A stretch of 64,000 nucleotides of DNA from Chelatococcus reniformis (GTDB taxonomy: Bacteria > Pseudomonadota > Alphaproteobacteria > Rhizobiales > Beijerinckiaceae): positions 186,001 to 250,000 of the forward strand of contig NZ_BMGG01000002.1 in NCBI RefSeq assembly GCF_014640075.1. Direction: 5' to 3'. The stretch's first letter is position 1. Each line of letters begins with the position of its first letter. This document shows positions 18,069 to 28,400 of the stretch, in pieces. The translations under genes and the position numbers were made by a program. The notes beneath the pieces were generated by a model. The model was given only the letters and a program-made list of their open reading frames with translations, did not search any database and had not been told where the DNA came from.

Positions 18069-20831
18069 ATGAGCATCTATCGCCTCGACAAGCTATTCGC
18101 CCCGGCGAGCGTCGCGGTGGTCGGCGCGAGCGGCCGCGAAGGCTCGCTCGGCCGCACCGTGCTCGGCAACCTTGAGGCGGGCGGCTTCGCCGGGCCGGTC
18201 TATGCGGTCAATCCGAGATTCGCCGATCCCACGCAGCATCTGGCGCGGGACGGGGTCATCTGCGTGCCGGAGCTCGGCGCCATTGCGCCCGCGCCGGAGC
18301 TCGTCGTGGTGGTCTCGCCGCCGCCGACGGTCGTCGAGATCGTCACGGCGGCAGGGCAGGCGGGCGCCGCCGCCGCCGTGCTGATGACCGAGGGCCTGGG
18401 CGCCGGCGAGGGCTCCATCGCCGAGGCGGCGCGCCGTGAGGCCCGCCGCTATGGGCTGCGCTTGGTGGGCCCCAAGTGCATGGGCGTGATCACGCCGCAC
18501 GCCCGCCTGCATGCCTCGCTCGGCGCGCGCCTGGCGCGGCCCGGCGATCTGGCCCTGGTCTCGCAGTCCGGTCCGATTGCTGCCGCCATCGTCGAATGGG
18601 CCACGCGCCGTCAGATCGGCTTCTCCGGCATCGTGGCGCTGGGCGATCAGGTCGATGTCGATATCGCCGACTGTCTCGACTATTTCGCCGGCGACGAGCA
18701 CACGCGCGCCCTGCTCATGTATGTGGATACGGTAGCGGACGCCGCGAAGTTCGTGTCGGCCGCCCGCGCCGCGGCGCGCGTCAAGCCCATCGTCGTCATC
18801 AAGTCCGGCCGCCATGCCCAGACGGCCGAGCTTGCCGCCACCCACACCGGCGCGCTGGCCGCCGTCGACGCCGTGTATGACGCGGCCTTCCGACGCTCCG
18901 GGCTGCTCAGGGTGTTGGACCTCGACGAGTTGTTCGCCGCGGCGGAAACGCTCAGCCGGCAGCGGCCATTCCACGGCCGGCGACTTGCCGTCATGGCGAA
19001 CGACCACGGCGTCGGGCTTCTCGCCGTCGACCGCCTCGTCGATCTCGGCGGCACACTCGCCGAGCTGTCGGAGGCGACGCGCTCCACCCTGGCAGCGTTG
19101 CTGCCCGGCGCCGCCAGCGCCAATCCGGTCGACATCACCGGCTTCACCGATGCGCGGACCAATGCCGCCGTCCTCACGGCGCTGCTCAACGACAAGGGAA
19201 CCGACGCGCTCCTGGTGGTCAACATTCCGACCGCCTTCTCCGATCCGGTGGCCCTGGCCCGGTCCACCGTCGACGCGGTCGCCGCCCAGCGCCGGGGCCG
19301 CGCGCTGCACAAGCCGGTCTTCGTCGTCTGGCTCGGGCAGAACGACGAGGCCGGGCGGATCTTCGATACGGCCGGCATTCCGCACTACGCGACGGAGGCC
19401 GAGGCGCTCGCCGGCTTCATGCATCTGGTGCGCTACCGCGAGGGCCAGGCGCTGTTGATGGAGACTCCGGACGCGCTGCCGCGCGACTTCGTGCCGGACA
19501 CGGGGGCCGCCCAGCGCATCGTGCGTCGGGCGCTCGGTGAGGGCCGCGCGTGGCTCGACATGGCCGAGGCCCAGGACCTGCTCGCCGCCTACGACATCCC
19601 GGCGCCGCCGGCGGCGATCGCCTGCACGGCCGATGCCGCGGTGGCCGCGGCCCGTCCGATCCTCGCGGCCGGCGGCACCGTCGCCGTCAAGCTGCTGGCG
19701 CCGCAGGTGATGCAGAAGTCCGACGTGGGCGGCGTTCACTTGGACCTCGCCAGCGAGGCGGCGGTGCGGCAGGCCGCCTCTGAGCTGCTCGCCTTTCGGG
19801 GCACGCCGGAGGTGCCGGTCGAGGGCGCTGCCGTCATGGTGCAGGCCATGGTGCGCCGGCGCGGTGCCCGAGAGCTGATCGCCGGTCTCGCCGACGACCC
19901 GACCTTCGGGCCCGTCGTCGTTTTCGGCCGCGGCGGCACCGCGGCCGAGCTCATCAACGACAAGGCCCTGGCCCTGCCGCCCCTCGACATGAAGCTCGCC
20001 GAGACGCTGATCGCGCGCACCCGGGTGGTCCGCATCCTCGGCGCCTTCCGCGATACCGCGGCGGCCGACGAGCACGCCATCCGCCTGGTGCTGGTGAAGC
20101 TCTCGCAACTGGCGACCGACCTGCCGGAGGTCCGCGAGCTCGACATCAACCCATTGCTGGCCGACGCCGACGGGGTGATGGCGCTGGACGTGCGGGTGCG
20201 CGTGGCCCCAGTCGAGCGGATCCGCTCGGGTACCCGTCATCCGCGCATGGCGATCCGTCCCTACCCGAAGGCCTGGGAGCGCACGATCAGCGGTCGCAGC
20301 GGCCGCACATTCTTCGTGCGTCCGGTACGTCCTGAGGACGAAGGACTGTTCATCGATTTCGTGCGGCGCGTCAGCGAGGCCGACGTCCGGTTGCGCTTCT
20401 TCGCGCCCATCCGCGATTTCAATCACGCCTTCATGGCGCGCCTGGTGCAGGTCGACTACGCGCGGGCCATCGCCTTCGTCGCCATCGACGGGGACAGCGG
20501 CGAGATGGCCGGCGTCGTTCGTCTGCATGCGGATGCCAACCACGAGCGCGGCGAATACGCGGTGCTGATCCGCTCCGACCTCAAGGGCACGGGTCTCGGC
20601 TGGGAGCTGATGCACCTGATCATCGACTGGGCCCGCGCGGAGGGCATCCGCGTCGTCGAGGGCCAGGTGCTGCGCGAGAACACGGCCATGCTCGCCATGT
20701 GCCGCAAGCTCGGCTTCTCGATCCGGCCCGACGTGACGGACCCCTCGGTCATGATCGTCGAGCTGCCGCTGCGATCCGGCCCCGACGCGGTATCGACGCG
20801 GCCGGTGCTCGACCCGGCGGCATCCGGCTGA
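18069..20831 (+). CDS. Pat-type protein lysine acetyltransferase / acyl-CoA synthetase (NDP-forming) fusion, 920 aa
   Basis: Same architecture as E. coli PatZ (YfiQ/Pka). An N-terminal CoA-binding domain (SVAVVGASGREGSLGRTVL) and a ligase-CoA domain with the ATHTGALAA motif holding the family's phospho-His position; an ATP-grasp domain about residues 510-725 (VAVKLLAPQVMQKSDVGGVH, ELDINPLLAD); then a C-terminal GNAT domain about 750-900 (FFVRPVRPEDEGLFIDFVR, LKGTGLGWELM as the acetyl-CoA loop). In enterobacteria such proteins acetylate and switch off acetyl-CoA synthetase. Substrates here are unknown. No cyclic-nucleotide domain is seen. Confidence 0.9.
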   Translation: MSIYRLDKLFAPASVAVVGASGREGSLGRTVLGNLEAGGFAGPVYAVNPRFADPTQHLARDGVICVPELGAIAPAPELVVVVSPPPTVVEIVTAAGQAGAAAAVLMTEGLGAGEGSIAEAARREARRYGLRLVGPKCMGVITPHARLHASLGARLARPGDLALVSQSGPIAAAIVEWATRRQIGFSGIVALGDQVDVDIADCLDYFAGDEHTRALLMYVDTVADAAKFVSAARAAARVKPIVVIKSGRHAQTAELAATHTGALAAVDAVYDAAFRRSGLLRVLDLDELFAAAETLSRQRPFHGRRLAVMANDHGVGLLAVDRLVDLGGTLAELSEATRSTLAALLPGAASANPVDITGFTDARTNAAVLTALLNDKGTDALLVVNIPTAFSDPVALARSTVDAVAAQRRGRALHKPVFVVWLGQNDEAGRIFDTAGIPHYATEAEALAGFMHLVRYREGQALLMETPDALPRDFVPDTGAAQRIVRRALGEGRAWLDMAEAQDLLAAYDIPAPPAAIACTADAAVAAARPILAAGGTVAVKLLAPQVMQKSDVGGVHLDLASEAAVRQAASELLAFRGTPEVPVEGAAVMVQAMVRRRGARELIAGLADDPTFGPVVVFGRGGTAAELINDKALALPPLDMKLAETLIARTRVVRILGAFRDTAAADEHAIRLVLVKLSQLATDLPEVRELDINPLLADADGVMALDVRVRVAPVERIRSGTRHPRMAIRPYPKAWERTISGRSGRTFFVRPVRPEDEGLFIDFVRRVSEADVRLRFFAPIRDFNHAFMARLVQVDYARAIAFVAIDGDSGEMAGVVRLHADANHERGEYAVLIRSDLKGTGLGWELMHLIIDWARAEGIRVVEGQVLRENTAMLAMCRKLGFSIRPDVTDPSVMIVELPLRSGPDAVSTRPVLDPAASG

Positions 20832-20858
20832 TCGGCCGCGCGCGGCGGCATGATCAGC
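20827..20858. terminator. Inverted repeat spanning the stops of two convergent genes
   Basis: GCTGATC (20827-20833) and GATCAGC (20852-20858) enclose the self-complementary GCCGCGCGCGGC (20835-20846). Both stop codons lie within the structure; the gap between genes is only 22 bp. Confidence 0.45.
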
Positions 20859-22053
20859 TGACGAAGAGCGAGATCACGACGGCGTTGATGATATCGATGA
20901 AGAACCCGGCGACCAGCGGCACGATGATGAACGCGCGGTGAGCCGGACCGTATTGCTGGGCGACGGCGGTCATATTGGCGATGGCCGTCGCGGTCGAGCC
21001 CAGCGTGATGCCGCCGAAGCCGGCCGCGACGACGACGGCTTCGTAGTCCCGCCCCATGGCCGGAAAGACGACGAGCAGGGTGAAGAGGATGGTCATCACG
21101 ATCTGCAGGGCCAGAACGGTGACGATGAAGGCAAAGACACCGCCGAGCGCCCAGAGCTGCATGCCCATCAGCGCCATGGTCAGAAACAGACCGAGTGACA
21201 GATCCGAGATCAGCGACAGCCCGCGGCCCACCCCCGGCCAAAGACGCCGGAGGGCATCTCCCGCGGCCAACGGGGTGAGGTTGCGGATCAGAATGCCGGC
21301 CATCAGGCAACTGACGAAGGTCGGCATATTGAACTCGGTCAGCGCGATCAGGGACGCAAGGCCGGTGCCGACGACGACTGTCACGTTGAGGATCAGGATC
21401 GCCCACAGCACGCAGAAATAGTCCAACGGCGGCTCGGCTTCGCCATGGGGGGCGCCGATGTCCAGATCCGCGCCGGTCGAGGTGGCGATCCGGTTGCGCC
21501 TGATGAGAAAAGCCGCCATGGGGCCGCCGATCACGCACGCGGCGATCAGCCCGACGGTATTGCTGGCGACGCCGAGCTCCATGGCGTTGCCGATGCCGAG
21601 CCTCTCCACGAAGGTGGGGACCCAGGCGACGGTGGTGCCGATCCCGCCGGTCAACGCGATGGAGCCCGCCAGCAAGCCGGCTCGGGGGTCGAGGCCGAAC
21701 AGCGAAGCGACACCCATCCCGGTGACGTTCTGGAAGACCATGAACAGGGTGGCGAGCGCGGTCAGGACGATCAGCGGCCTGCCGCCTTGCAGGAGTGTCC
21801 TGACGTCCGACTTCAGGCCGATGCCGGCAAAGAAGAGGAGCAGGAGGAAATCACGAGCGCCAAGCTCGAATTGCACCTTTCGCCCGAAGAGACCGTAGAT
21901 TGTTCCGACCGCGGCGGCGCAGAGAAAGCCGCCGACGACCGGCTCCGGTATGGAGTATTTGCGCAGCATCGCCACGTTCATGGTCAACGCCTTGCCCACG
22001 ATCAGCAGGATCACGGCGATATTGAACGAGTGAAATGCGCTGATGGAGATCAT
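20854..22053 (-). CDS. gltS: Glutamate:sodium symporter GltS family, 399 aa
   Basis: Inner-membrane carrier importing glutamate with Na+. About ten hydrophobic segments are visible; KYSIPEPVVGGFLCAAAVG matches the family's KYxIPEPVxGG block, and FAGIGLKSD and GGIGTTVAWVP are further family blocks. I use the ATG at 22053 because MISISAFHSFNIAVILLIVG lines up with the E. coli GltS N-terminus and gives about 400 residues. The ATG at 22107 is possible; neither has a strong ribosome site. Confidence 0.9.
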   Translation of the reverse strand: MISISAFHSFNIAVILLIVGKALTMNVAMLRKYSIPEPVVGGFLCAAAVGTIYGLFGRKVQFELGARDFLLLLFFAGIGLKSDVRTLLQGGRPLIVLTALATLFMVFQNVTGMGVASLFGLDPRAGLLAGSIALTGGIGTTVAWVPTFVERLGIGNAMELGVASNTVGLIAACVIGGPMAAFLIRRNRIATSTGADLDIGAPHGEAEPPLDYFCVLWAILILNVTVVVGTGLASLIALTEFNMPTFVSCLMAGILIRNLTPLAAGDALRRLWPGVGRGLSLISDLSLGLFLTMALMGMQLWALGGVFAFIVTVLALQIVMTILFTLLVVFPAMGRDYEAVVVAAGFGGITLGSTATAIANMTAVAQQYGPAHRAFIIVPLVAGFFIDIINAVVISLFVS

Positions 22054-22510
22054 CGGAGGAGATCGAGGCTCTGGCTTCGGCTTGCGCCCGACGGAATGCA
22101 TTCCCATAGACGATCTGCAACTGAAATTGCAGGCACGGCGCCGCGTCGCGACCGCGGGCCGAGGAGGGGGGGGCGGCTGCGGTTGAACGATGGCCGGCGA
22201 TCGCGACGCGAGCCGGGCGCGACGGCTCGAGACAAGGGCATCCCGGCAGCGCCGGCGGCGAACGCCGGAAGCCCTACGCGGCAGCAGCCGCGACCTTTAA
22301 GCTCGTCGCGGTGCGACTGGAATGCGTGGCCATTCATCCAGTGCATAGGGCGAGGGGCGACCTTGGGAGGGGCAGGCCGCTTCCCTTGCCCCTCGGGCGC
22401 GCGAGACCCCAAGTCCCTTGGCAATTTTCCTGTAGCAAGGTACCGTAAGAGGAACTTTCGCAGCTTACAGACGGATATTCCGCAGCTGTGAACCAGTGTG
22501 AGGGGGCGAT
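22054..22510. other. Divergent intergenic region between gltS and the Hint-protein gene
   Basis: 457 bp without a convincing gene. It contains a run of eight G near 22166-22173 and a small hairpin CGCGGC-AGCA-GCCGCG (22277-22292). The last 90 bp before the Hint gene are less GC-rich and probably carry its promoter. Confidence 0.4.
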
Positions 22511-23395
22511 ATGGCGACTTTTACGGCGCCCGTGTGGGTCTTAATCAATAACAACGATGGCACCTACGAGTTCACCGGTACGAGCGCGAGTACGGCGACG
22601 GTCACCGACAACGACGCGGGGAGTGATGAGATCGTCGTCGGTGAGATCGTGACCGTTACGTCGGACGGTAATTCGGCAGACCTGGAGGTGATCGGGACGA
22701 TACCAGGTGGCATCATTGTCAACGTCTCGGCTGAAAATGGTGTCTATATCGGGACGTCACCTTTACCCGCCGGAACGATATTCACGCCGTCGGATGACCC
22801 TTTTGTCGTATGTTTCGCGGAAGGGACGCTGATTGCCACGCCGGGGGGCGAAAAGGCGGTCGAGACGCTCGTTGCGGGTGACCTCGTCCTTACGCTGGAT
22901 GGGTCGACGCGCTCCGTCCTCTGGATCGGCCGGCAAACCATCGTTCCTCTGTTCGCCGATCCGCTGCGCAGCAGCCCGATCCGGATCGCGGCCGGCGCAT
23001 TTGAAGAGAATATCCCGACCCGCGACCTGTACGTCTCGCCTGATCACGGACTCATGATCGACGGTGTGCTGATCCAGGCCGGCGCGCTGGTCAACGGCAC
23101 GTCGATTGTCCGGACGAAACCCGAGGCCGCCTTCACTTACTATCACATTGAGCTCCAAGATCATGCGTTGGTGCTCGCCGAAGGTGCGCCGGCCGAAACC
23201 TTCGTCGACAATGTCACACGCCGCCGCTTCGACAATTATGCTGAATACGAAGCGCAATTCGGCCCGTCGTGGGCCCGCATCCCCGAGTTGGCGATGCCGC
23301 GGGTGAAGTCGGCCCGGCAGTTGCCGCGCGCTGTCCGCGAAACGCTTGCGGCCCGAGCCGCGGCGCTGGGCTTTGTGAGCGCTGCCGCGGCATAG
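22511..23395 (+). CDS. Hint-domain protein (Hint_2 type), 294 aa
   Basis: An N-terminal part of 100 residues is beta-rich, Thr/Gly/Asp-rich (SASTATVTDNDAGSDE) and has no cysteine or signal peptide. The Hint domain starts at Cys101 (CFAEGTLIATPGGEKAVETL, AGDLVLTLDG), continues with YVSPDHGLMIDG and ends near AEGAPAETFVDN. Hint domains carry out protein splicing or autocleavage in inteins and hedgehog proteins. This bacterial group is widespread in alphaproteobacteria and not well understood; N-terminal acyl shift at Cys101 is possible in principle. A GAGGGGG site precedes the ATG and a strong terminator follows, so it is monocistronic. Confidence 0.85.
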   Translation: MATFTAPVWVLINNNDGTYEFTGTSASTATVTDNDAGSDEIVVGEIVTVTSDGNSADLEVIGTIPGGIIVNVSAENGVYIGTSPLPAGTIFTPSDDPFVVCFAEGTLIATPGGEKAVETLVAGDLVLTLDGSTRSVLWIGRQTIVPLFADPLRSSPIRIAAGAFEENIPTRDLYVSPDHGLMIDGVLIQAGALVNGTSIVRTKPEAAFTYYHIELQDHALVLAEGAPAETFVDNVTRRRFDNYAEYEAQFGPSWARIPELAMPRVKSARQLPRAVRETLAARAAALGFVSAAAA

Positions 23396-23420
23396 GTGCC
23401 TTGGGCACTCGCTCGGAACC

Positions 23421-23458
23421 AGAAAGGCCCCGCCGGTCCGCGCCGGCGGGGTCTTTCT
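23421..23458. terminator. Strong hairpin terminator after the Hint gene
   Basis: Arms AGAAAGGCCCCGCCGG (23421-23436) and CCGGCGGGGTCTTTCT (23443-23458) pair along 16 positions with one mismatch, loop TCCGCG, with T-rich 3' arm (TCTTTCT). The clearest intrinsic terminator in the window. Confidence 0.85.
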
Positions 23459-23746
23459 GCGCTTTGGGCCACCGCGAGGCTCGGCTGCGCCAGCCCCTAG
23501 CGCGATGCCGCTTTCGTTCGCGGGCAACGTGCGGACGGGCCGTGCGTGGCGAGCGCGTTGGCGTTCCCTTCGAGGAGGCGGAGTCGCGCGGGGCGCATGC
23601 CTCGTCTTGTGGAGGACGAGAGCGTCGGAAAGCCGCCTCCCCGTGTCTCCCGAGAGGAGGGGCCGGCACCCGGCGCCCGTCATCCCTCCTTGCCCGCTCT
23701 CGCGGCGGTCACTAGGTTCCGCCACACCACCGGTTTGATCGGGTGG
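23459..23746. other. Gap before the polyphosphate:AMP phosphotransferase
   Basis: The coding frame of the next gene is open back to 23546, but that segment has the composition of shadow sequence. No other gene or clear signal is visible. Confidence 0.4.
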
Positions 23747-25312
23747 ATGTCGGGCAGCTCGAAAGTCGGGCGGGTGCAGTCCCAACGCTTCATCAAGGGC
23801 TTAACTGACGTGTTCGATTCGACGGCGCTGGAGCACACGCTCGACAAGGAGCAATACAAGGAGCTCGTCGGGCCGCTACGGGACGACCTTCTGCGCCTGC
23901 AGACCGAGGTCGCCGAACGCAAGTCCCACATGGTCCTGGTGCTGATCAACGGCGCCGACGGCGCCGGCAAGGGCGAGGTGCTCAATCGTCTGTACGAGTG
24001 GATGGACGACCATTTCCTCGAAACCCTGAGCTACGACACGCGCGACGAGGATCGCTCCAGGCATCCACCGGCCTGGCGCTATTGGCGCGACATGCCGCCC
24101 AAGGGCCGCATCGGCCTGGTCCTGGGCTCCTGGTATCACGAGACGATCCGCGCGCGCCTCACTGGCGCGACGGGACGGGCGGAATTCGAGCAGGCGCTGA
24201 CCCGCGTCAAGAGCTACGAGACGATGCTGCATGCGGAGGGCGTGCGCTTCGTCAAGCTGTGGCTGCATATCGACGAGAAGGAGGGGCGTCGGCGCCTGAA
24301 GCAGGCCCGCGACGAAAGCGGCTTCGGCCGCCCCCTGGTCGAGGAATGGCCCGACGCCGACACCACCAAGGAGCGCAAGGCGCTGACGGCAACCGCCTTC
24401 GAGGCGATCGAGATGACCTCGACTGGCAACGCGCCGTGGATCGTCGTCCCGGCGGCGGACGGGCGCTACCGCGACGTCGCCGTCGCCAGGGCCCTGGCCC
24501 ATGCGCTGGCGCGAGCCCTGGAGGAGCCGGTGTCGGATCCGGCGGGGCCGCCGACGTCGGCCGCCCCGCCGACGCCGGCCGAGACGGTGGCGCTGCCCTA
24601 TCGCTCCATCCTGTCGACCATCGATCTCAGCCGGACGCTTGATGGGGACGCCTATCACGAGGGGTTGGCGCTGGAGCAGCGGCGCATCTTCGAGCTGACC
24701 TCGTCCGACGACTTCAAGGACCGCGGCCTGATCTGCGCCTTCGAGGGCAACGACGCGGCCGGCAAAGGGGGGTGCATCCGCCGCGTGCGTGCCGCCCTCG
24801 ATCCGCGCGACTTCCGTGTGCACGGCATCGCCGCGCCGACGGACGACGAACGGGCCCGTCCTTATCTCTGGCGCTTCTGGCGCCATATTCCGCGCAAGGG
24901 TCGGACCGAGATCTTCGATCGCAGCTGGTACGGCCGCGTGCTGGTCGAACGGGCCGAGGGCCTCTGCTCGGAGGACGATTGGCTGCGGGCCTACGAGGAG
25001 ATCAACGAGTTCGAGCGCCAGCTCGTCGAGGACGGCTACATCGTCGTCAAGTTCTGGCTCGCCATCAGCCCGGAGGAGCAGCTGAGGCGCTTCCAGGCGC
25101 GGGAGGAGACTTCGTTCAAGCGTTTCAAGATCACGCCGGACGATTGGCGCAACCGGGGCAAGTGGGATCTCTACGAGCGAGCGGTGACCGACATGGTTGA
25201 TCGCACCTCGACCCGGCGTGCGCCGTGGACCCTGATCTCGGCCGAGGACAAGAAGTTCGCCCGCGTCGAGGTGTTGCGCACCGTGGCCGACCGGCTCGAG
25301 GAAGCCCTTTGA
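23747..25312 (+). CDS. pap: Polyphosphate:AMP phosphotransferase, two PPK2 domains, 521 aa
   Basis: Class II-type PPK2 with two fused domains, converting AMP plus polyphosphate to ADP. Domain 1 (about 20-270) has the loop NGADGAGKGEVL followed by PPAWRYWRDMPPKGRIGLVL; domain 2 (about 300-520) has EGNDAAGKGGCIRRV, ARPYLWRFWRHIPRKGR and FDRSWYGRVLVER. Domain 2 keeps the more canonical motifs, as expected if it is the catalytic one; a Pro/Ala linker (PAGPPTSAAPPTPAE) joins them. The start is uncertain: ATG 23747 gives a sensible length but weak ribosome site. Confidence 0.92.
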   Translation: MSGSSKVGRVQSQRFIKGLTDVFDSTALEHTLDKEQYKELVGPLRDDLLRLQTEVAERKSHMVLVLINGADGAGKGEVLNRLYEWMDDHFLETLSYDTRDEDRSRHPPAWRYWRDMPPKGRIGLVLGSWYHETIRARLTGATGRAEFEQALTRVKSYETMLHAEGVRFVKLWLHIDEKEGRRRLKQARDESGFGRPLVEEWPDADTTKERKALTATAFEAIEMTSTGNAPWIVVPAADGRYRDVAVARALAHALARALEEPVSDPAGPPTSAAPPTPAETVALPYRSILSTIDLSRTLDGDAYHEGLALEQRRIFELTSSDDFKDRGLICAFEGNDAAGKGGCIRRVRAALDPRDFRVHGIAAPTDDERARPYLWRFWRHIPRKGRTEIFDRSWYGRVLVERAEGLCSEDDWLRAYEEINEFERQLVEDGYIVVKFWLAISPEEQLRRFQAREETSFKRFKITPDDWRNRGKWDLYERAVTDMVDRTSTRRAPWTLISAEDKKFARVEVLRTVADRLEEAL

Positions 25313-25445
25313 TCCCATCCCGCCGCCGGCGCGTCGCCTTGGCGTCACGCGCCCAGGCGACGGTCGCCGTCCCGCCAGTCGACGGCAGCGCGCCGCGGTG
25401 GCATGACGGCGCCGAGAGGCGCCTGCGCATCAGGGGAGTTCGTTC

Positions 25446-28400
25446 ATGACCGCCAGCCCGACTGCCCGGCACCTGCGACGCTGGTCCCTGCCGACCGAGG
25501 AGGGCTTGGGCCTCGCGCGCATCCAATCGGCGAGCGGGCTCCGGGCGGCGCTGCTGCCCAACGGCGCCCTGTTCGCGCTCGAGCATGAGGGCGCTGCGGG
25601 GCGCATCATGATCAACCAGATTCTGGGCTCGCCGCTCGATGGCCCGATCGGGCGCATCCTGCTGCGCCTCGGCCACGACGGCGGCTCACCGATCGAGATC
25701 GTCGGCCCGGCCGCCACGGTCGAGGTCGGTACCGCCGGCAACGCGATCGCCTGGGCGGGGGAGACGGCAGGCGTGCGCCACCGCGTGGTCCTGAGCCTGG
25801 GGGAGGCCGAGGCCCTCTGGCTCTGGCGCGTCGAACTCGCCAATGCCGGAACCGAACCCATCAGCCTGGACGTTCTGCTGTTGCAGGATCTCGGCCTCGG
25901 CGACCGTGGCTTCTTGATGAACAACGAGGCCTACGCCTCGCAGTATATCGACCATTGCATCGAGCAGCACCCGTCGTTCGGCCCGGTGATCCTCAACCGG
26001 CAGAACCTCGACCAGGGCGGCCGCCATCCGTGGGTGGCGCACGGCTGCCTCGGCGGGGCCGTGGCCTACGCCACCGACGCGGCGCAGGTGTTCGGGCCGG
26101 GCTACCGGGATGCGGCGGCGGTCGCGCTGCCCGCCGGCGCGGCGCTGCCCAGCGCGCGCCTGCAGCGCGAGGTCGCCTGCCCGGCGCTGCAATCGGCGCC
26201 GTTGACGCTGGCACCAGGGGCGGGGGGCTCCGTCACCTTTTTCGGCCTCTTCGTGCCGGACCACCCGGGGGCCTCCGGGCCAGGCGATCTCGCGACGATC
26301 GACGCTGCGCTCGCGACGCGGCCCCCCGCCGCGCCCGCCATCGCCATGGCCCCGGCCGCCCGCAGCATCGTCCAGGGCGTTGCCCCACTCGCCACCGGCC
26401 CGCTCCCGGCAACCGCAATCGAGGCTCTCTATCCCGAGCGCACGGCGGAGGAGATCGTCGACGGTCGCCTGCTCTCGTTCTTCGTCCGCGACGGCAGCCT
26501 CAACCGCCACGTGGTGCTCCAGGCCAAGGAAGAGCTGGTGGAGCGACGCCACGGGCTGATCCTGCGCACCGGCCGGGGCGTCCTGCCCGACGACGACATT
26601 CTCTGCGCTACCTGCTGGATGCACGGCGTCTTCGCCGCCCAGCTGACGCTCGGCAACACCTCCTTCCACAAGCTGTTCTCGGTCTCGCGCGACCCGTTCA
26701 ACATCACCCGCTCCAGCGGGCTGCGGATCTATGTCGACCAGGGCGCGGGCTGGCGGTTGCTCGCCGTGCCGTCCGCCTTCGAGATGAGCCTGAGCGCCTG
26801 CCGCTGGATCTACGAGACCGAAGCGGGCCGCATCACCATCGACGCCTTCGCCGCCGTCGACGGGCCGGGCATGCGCTGGCGCATCGAGGCCGACGTGGCC
26901 TGCCGCTTCCTGCTGGTCGGCGCCCTGGTGATGGGCGAGCGCGATCTCGGGCAGACGGCCGAGATCACCTTCGACATCGCGGCGGGCCGCATCGGTTTCC
27001 GGCCAGATTCGGGCTCGCTCTGGGGCAATCATTATCCGCACGCCGCCTACGTGCTGGCCGTCGATGCGCCGGAAGCCGTCGCGGCGATGGGAGCGACCGA
27101 TCTGCTGTTCGGGCGTGCCGGCGATTTCGAGGCACCGTTCGTCGCGGTCGAGACGCAGCCGGTGACGGCCTTCGCCTTCGCCATTACCGGCGACCTGAGC
27201 GACGCGGCGGCCGCCGACGCGGCGGCCGATCTGTTCACCGGCGGCTTCGATGAGGCGGCCGCGCAGGCCGCGGCCGCCGGCCATTGGTCGCGCTTCACCG
27301 GCGCCGCCGGTCTCGCGGGCGCGCCGGTCTACGACGATCTCGGGCTCGTCCTGCCCTGGCTGGTGCAGGATGCCATCGTCCATGTGTCGGTGCCGCACGG
27401 GCTGGAGCAATACACGGGTGCCGCCTGGGGCACGCGCGACGTCTGCCAGGGCCCGATCGAGATGCTGCTGGCGCTCGGCCACGATGCTGCCGCGCGAGCC
27501 GTCATGCTCAAGGTGTTCGCCGAGCAATACGAGGGCCGGGGGGACTGGTCGCAGTGGTTCATGCTGCCGCCCTATTCCTTCATCCGCGATCGCTCCAGCC
27601 ACGGCGACGTCATCGTCTGGCCGCTCAAGATGGTCTGCGACTACATCGAGGCCACCGGCGACGTGGCCTGCCTCGACGAGGCGGTGCCCTGGCGGCGCTA
27701 CGACGACGCGGCCGCGAGCGAGCCGACCGACACGCTGGCCGGCCATATCGACGTGCTGCTGGCCACGGTGAAGGCGCGCTTCCTGCCCGGCACGCACCTG
27801 ATCCGCCTGGGCGAGGGCGATTGGAACGACTCGCTGCAGCCGGCCGACGCGGCGCTCAAGGAGCACATGGTGTCGAGCTGGACGGTGGCGCTCCTGTTCC
27901 AGCAGGTGAGCCGCTACGCCGCCATCCTCGATGGCCTGGGCGACCCCAAGGCCGCCGGGCTCGCCGCCATGGCCGAGACCATGCGGCGCGAATTCAACGA
28001 ACTCCTGATGCGCGACGGGGTCGTCGCCGGATATGGCATCTTCGGCGCTCCGGGGACCGCGCCACGGCTCATCCTGCATCCCAGCGACGATCACACCGGC
28101 GTGCGCTATTCGCTGCTCCCCATGGTGCGCGCCATCGCCGCGGGGCTGTTCACGCCCGAGCAGACCGAAGGCCATCTCGACCTCATCGCGGCACACCTCA
28201 CGTTCCCGGACGGCGTGCGCCTCATGGACAAGCCGCTGCCCTACCACGGCGGGCTGGAGACCATCTTCCGCCGGGCAGAATCCTCGGCCTATTTCGGCCG
28301 TGAGATCGGCCTCATGTACACCCATGCCCACCTGCAATTCGGCCAGGCGCTCGCCGCGCTCGTGGAGGCCGGCGTCCCCGGCAGCCCCTTGGCCGAACAG

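Noticed and set aside
18093-20615. 840-codon open frame on the minus strand
   Set aside because: Lies fully opposite the Pat-type gene, whose domains are unmistakable; the antisense product is His/Arg/Gly-rich without motifs.
22050-22424. 124-codon minus-strand frame upstream of gltS
   Set aside because: Pro/Arg/Ser-rich with no hydrophobic or domain pattern; overlaps the presumed promoter region.
25686-28337. 883-codon open frame on the minus strand
   Set aside because: Mirror of the GH94-like gene; no ribosome site or recognisable domain.
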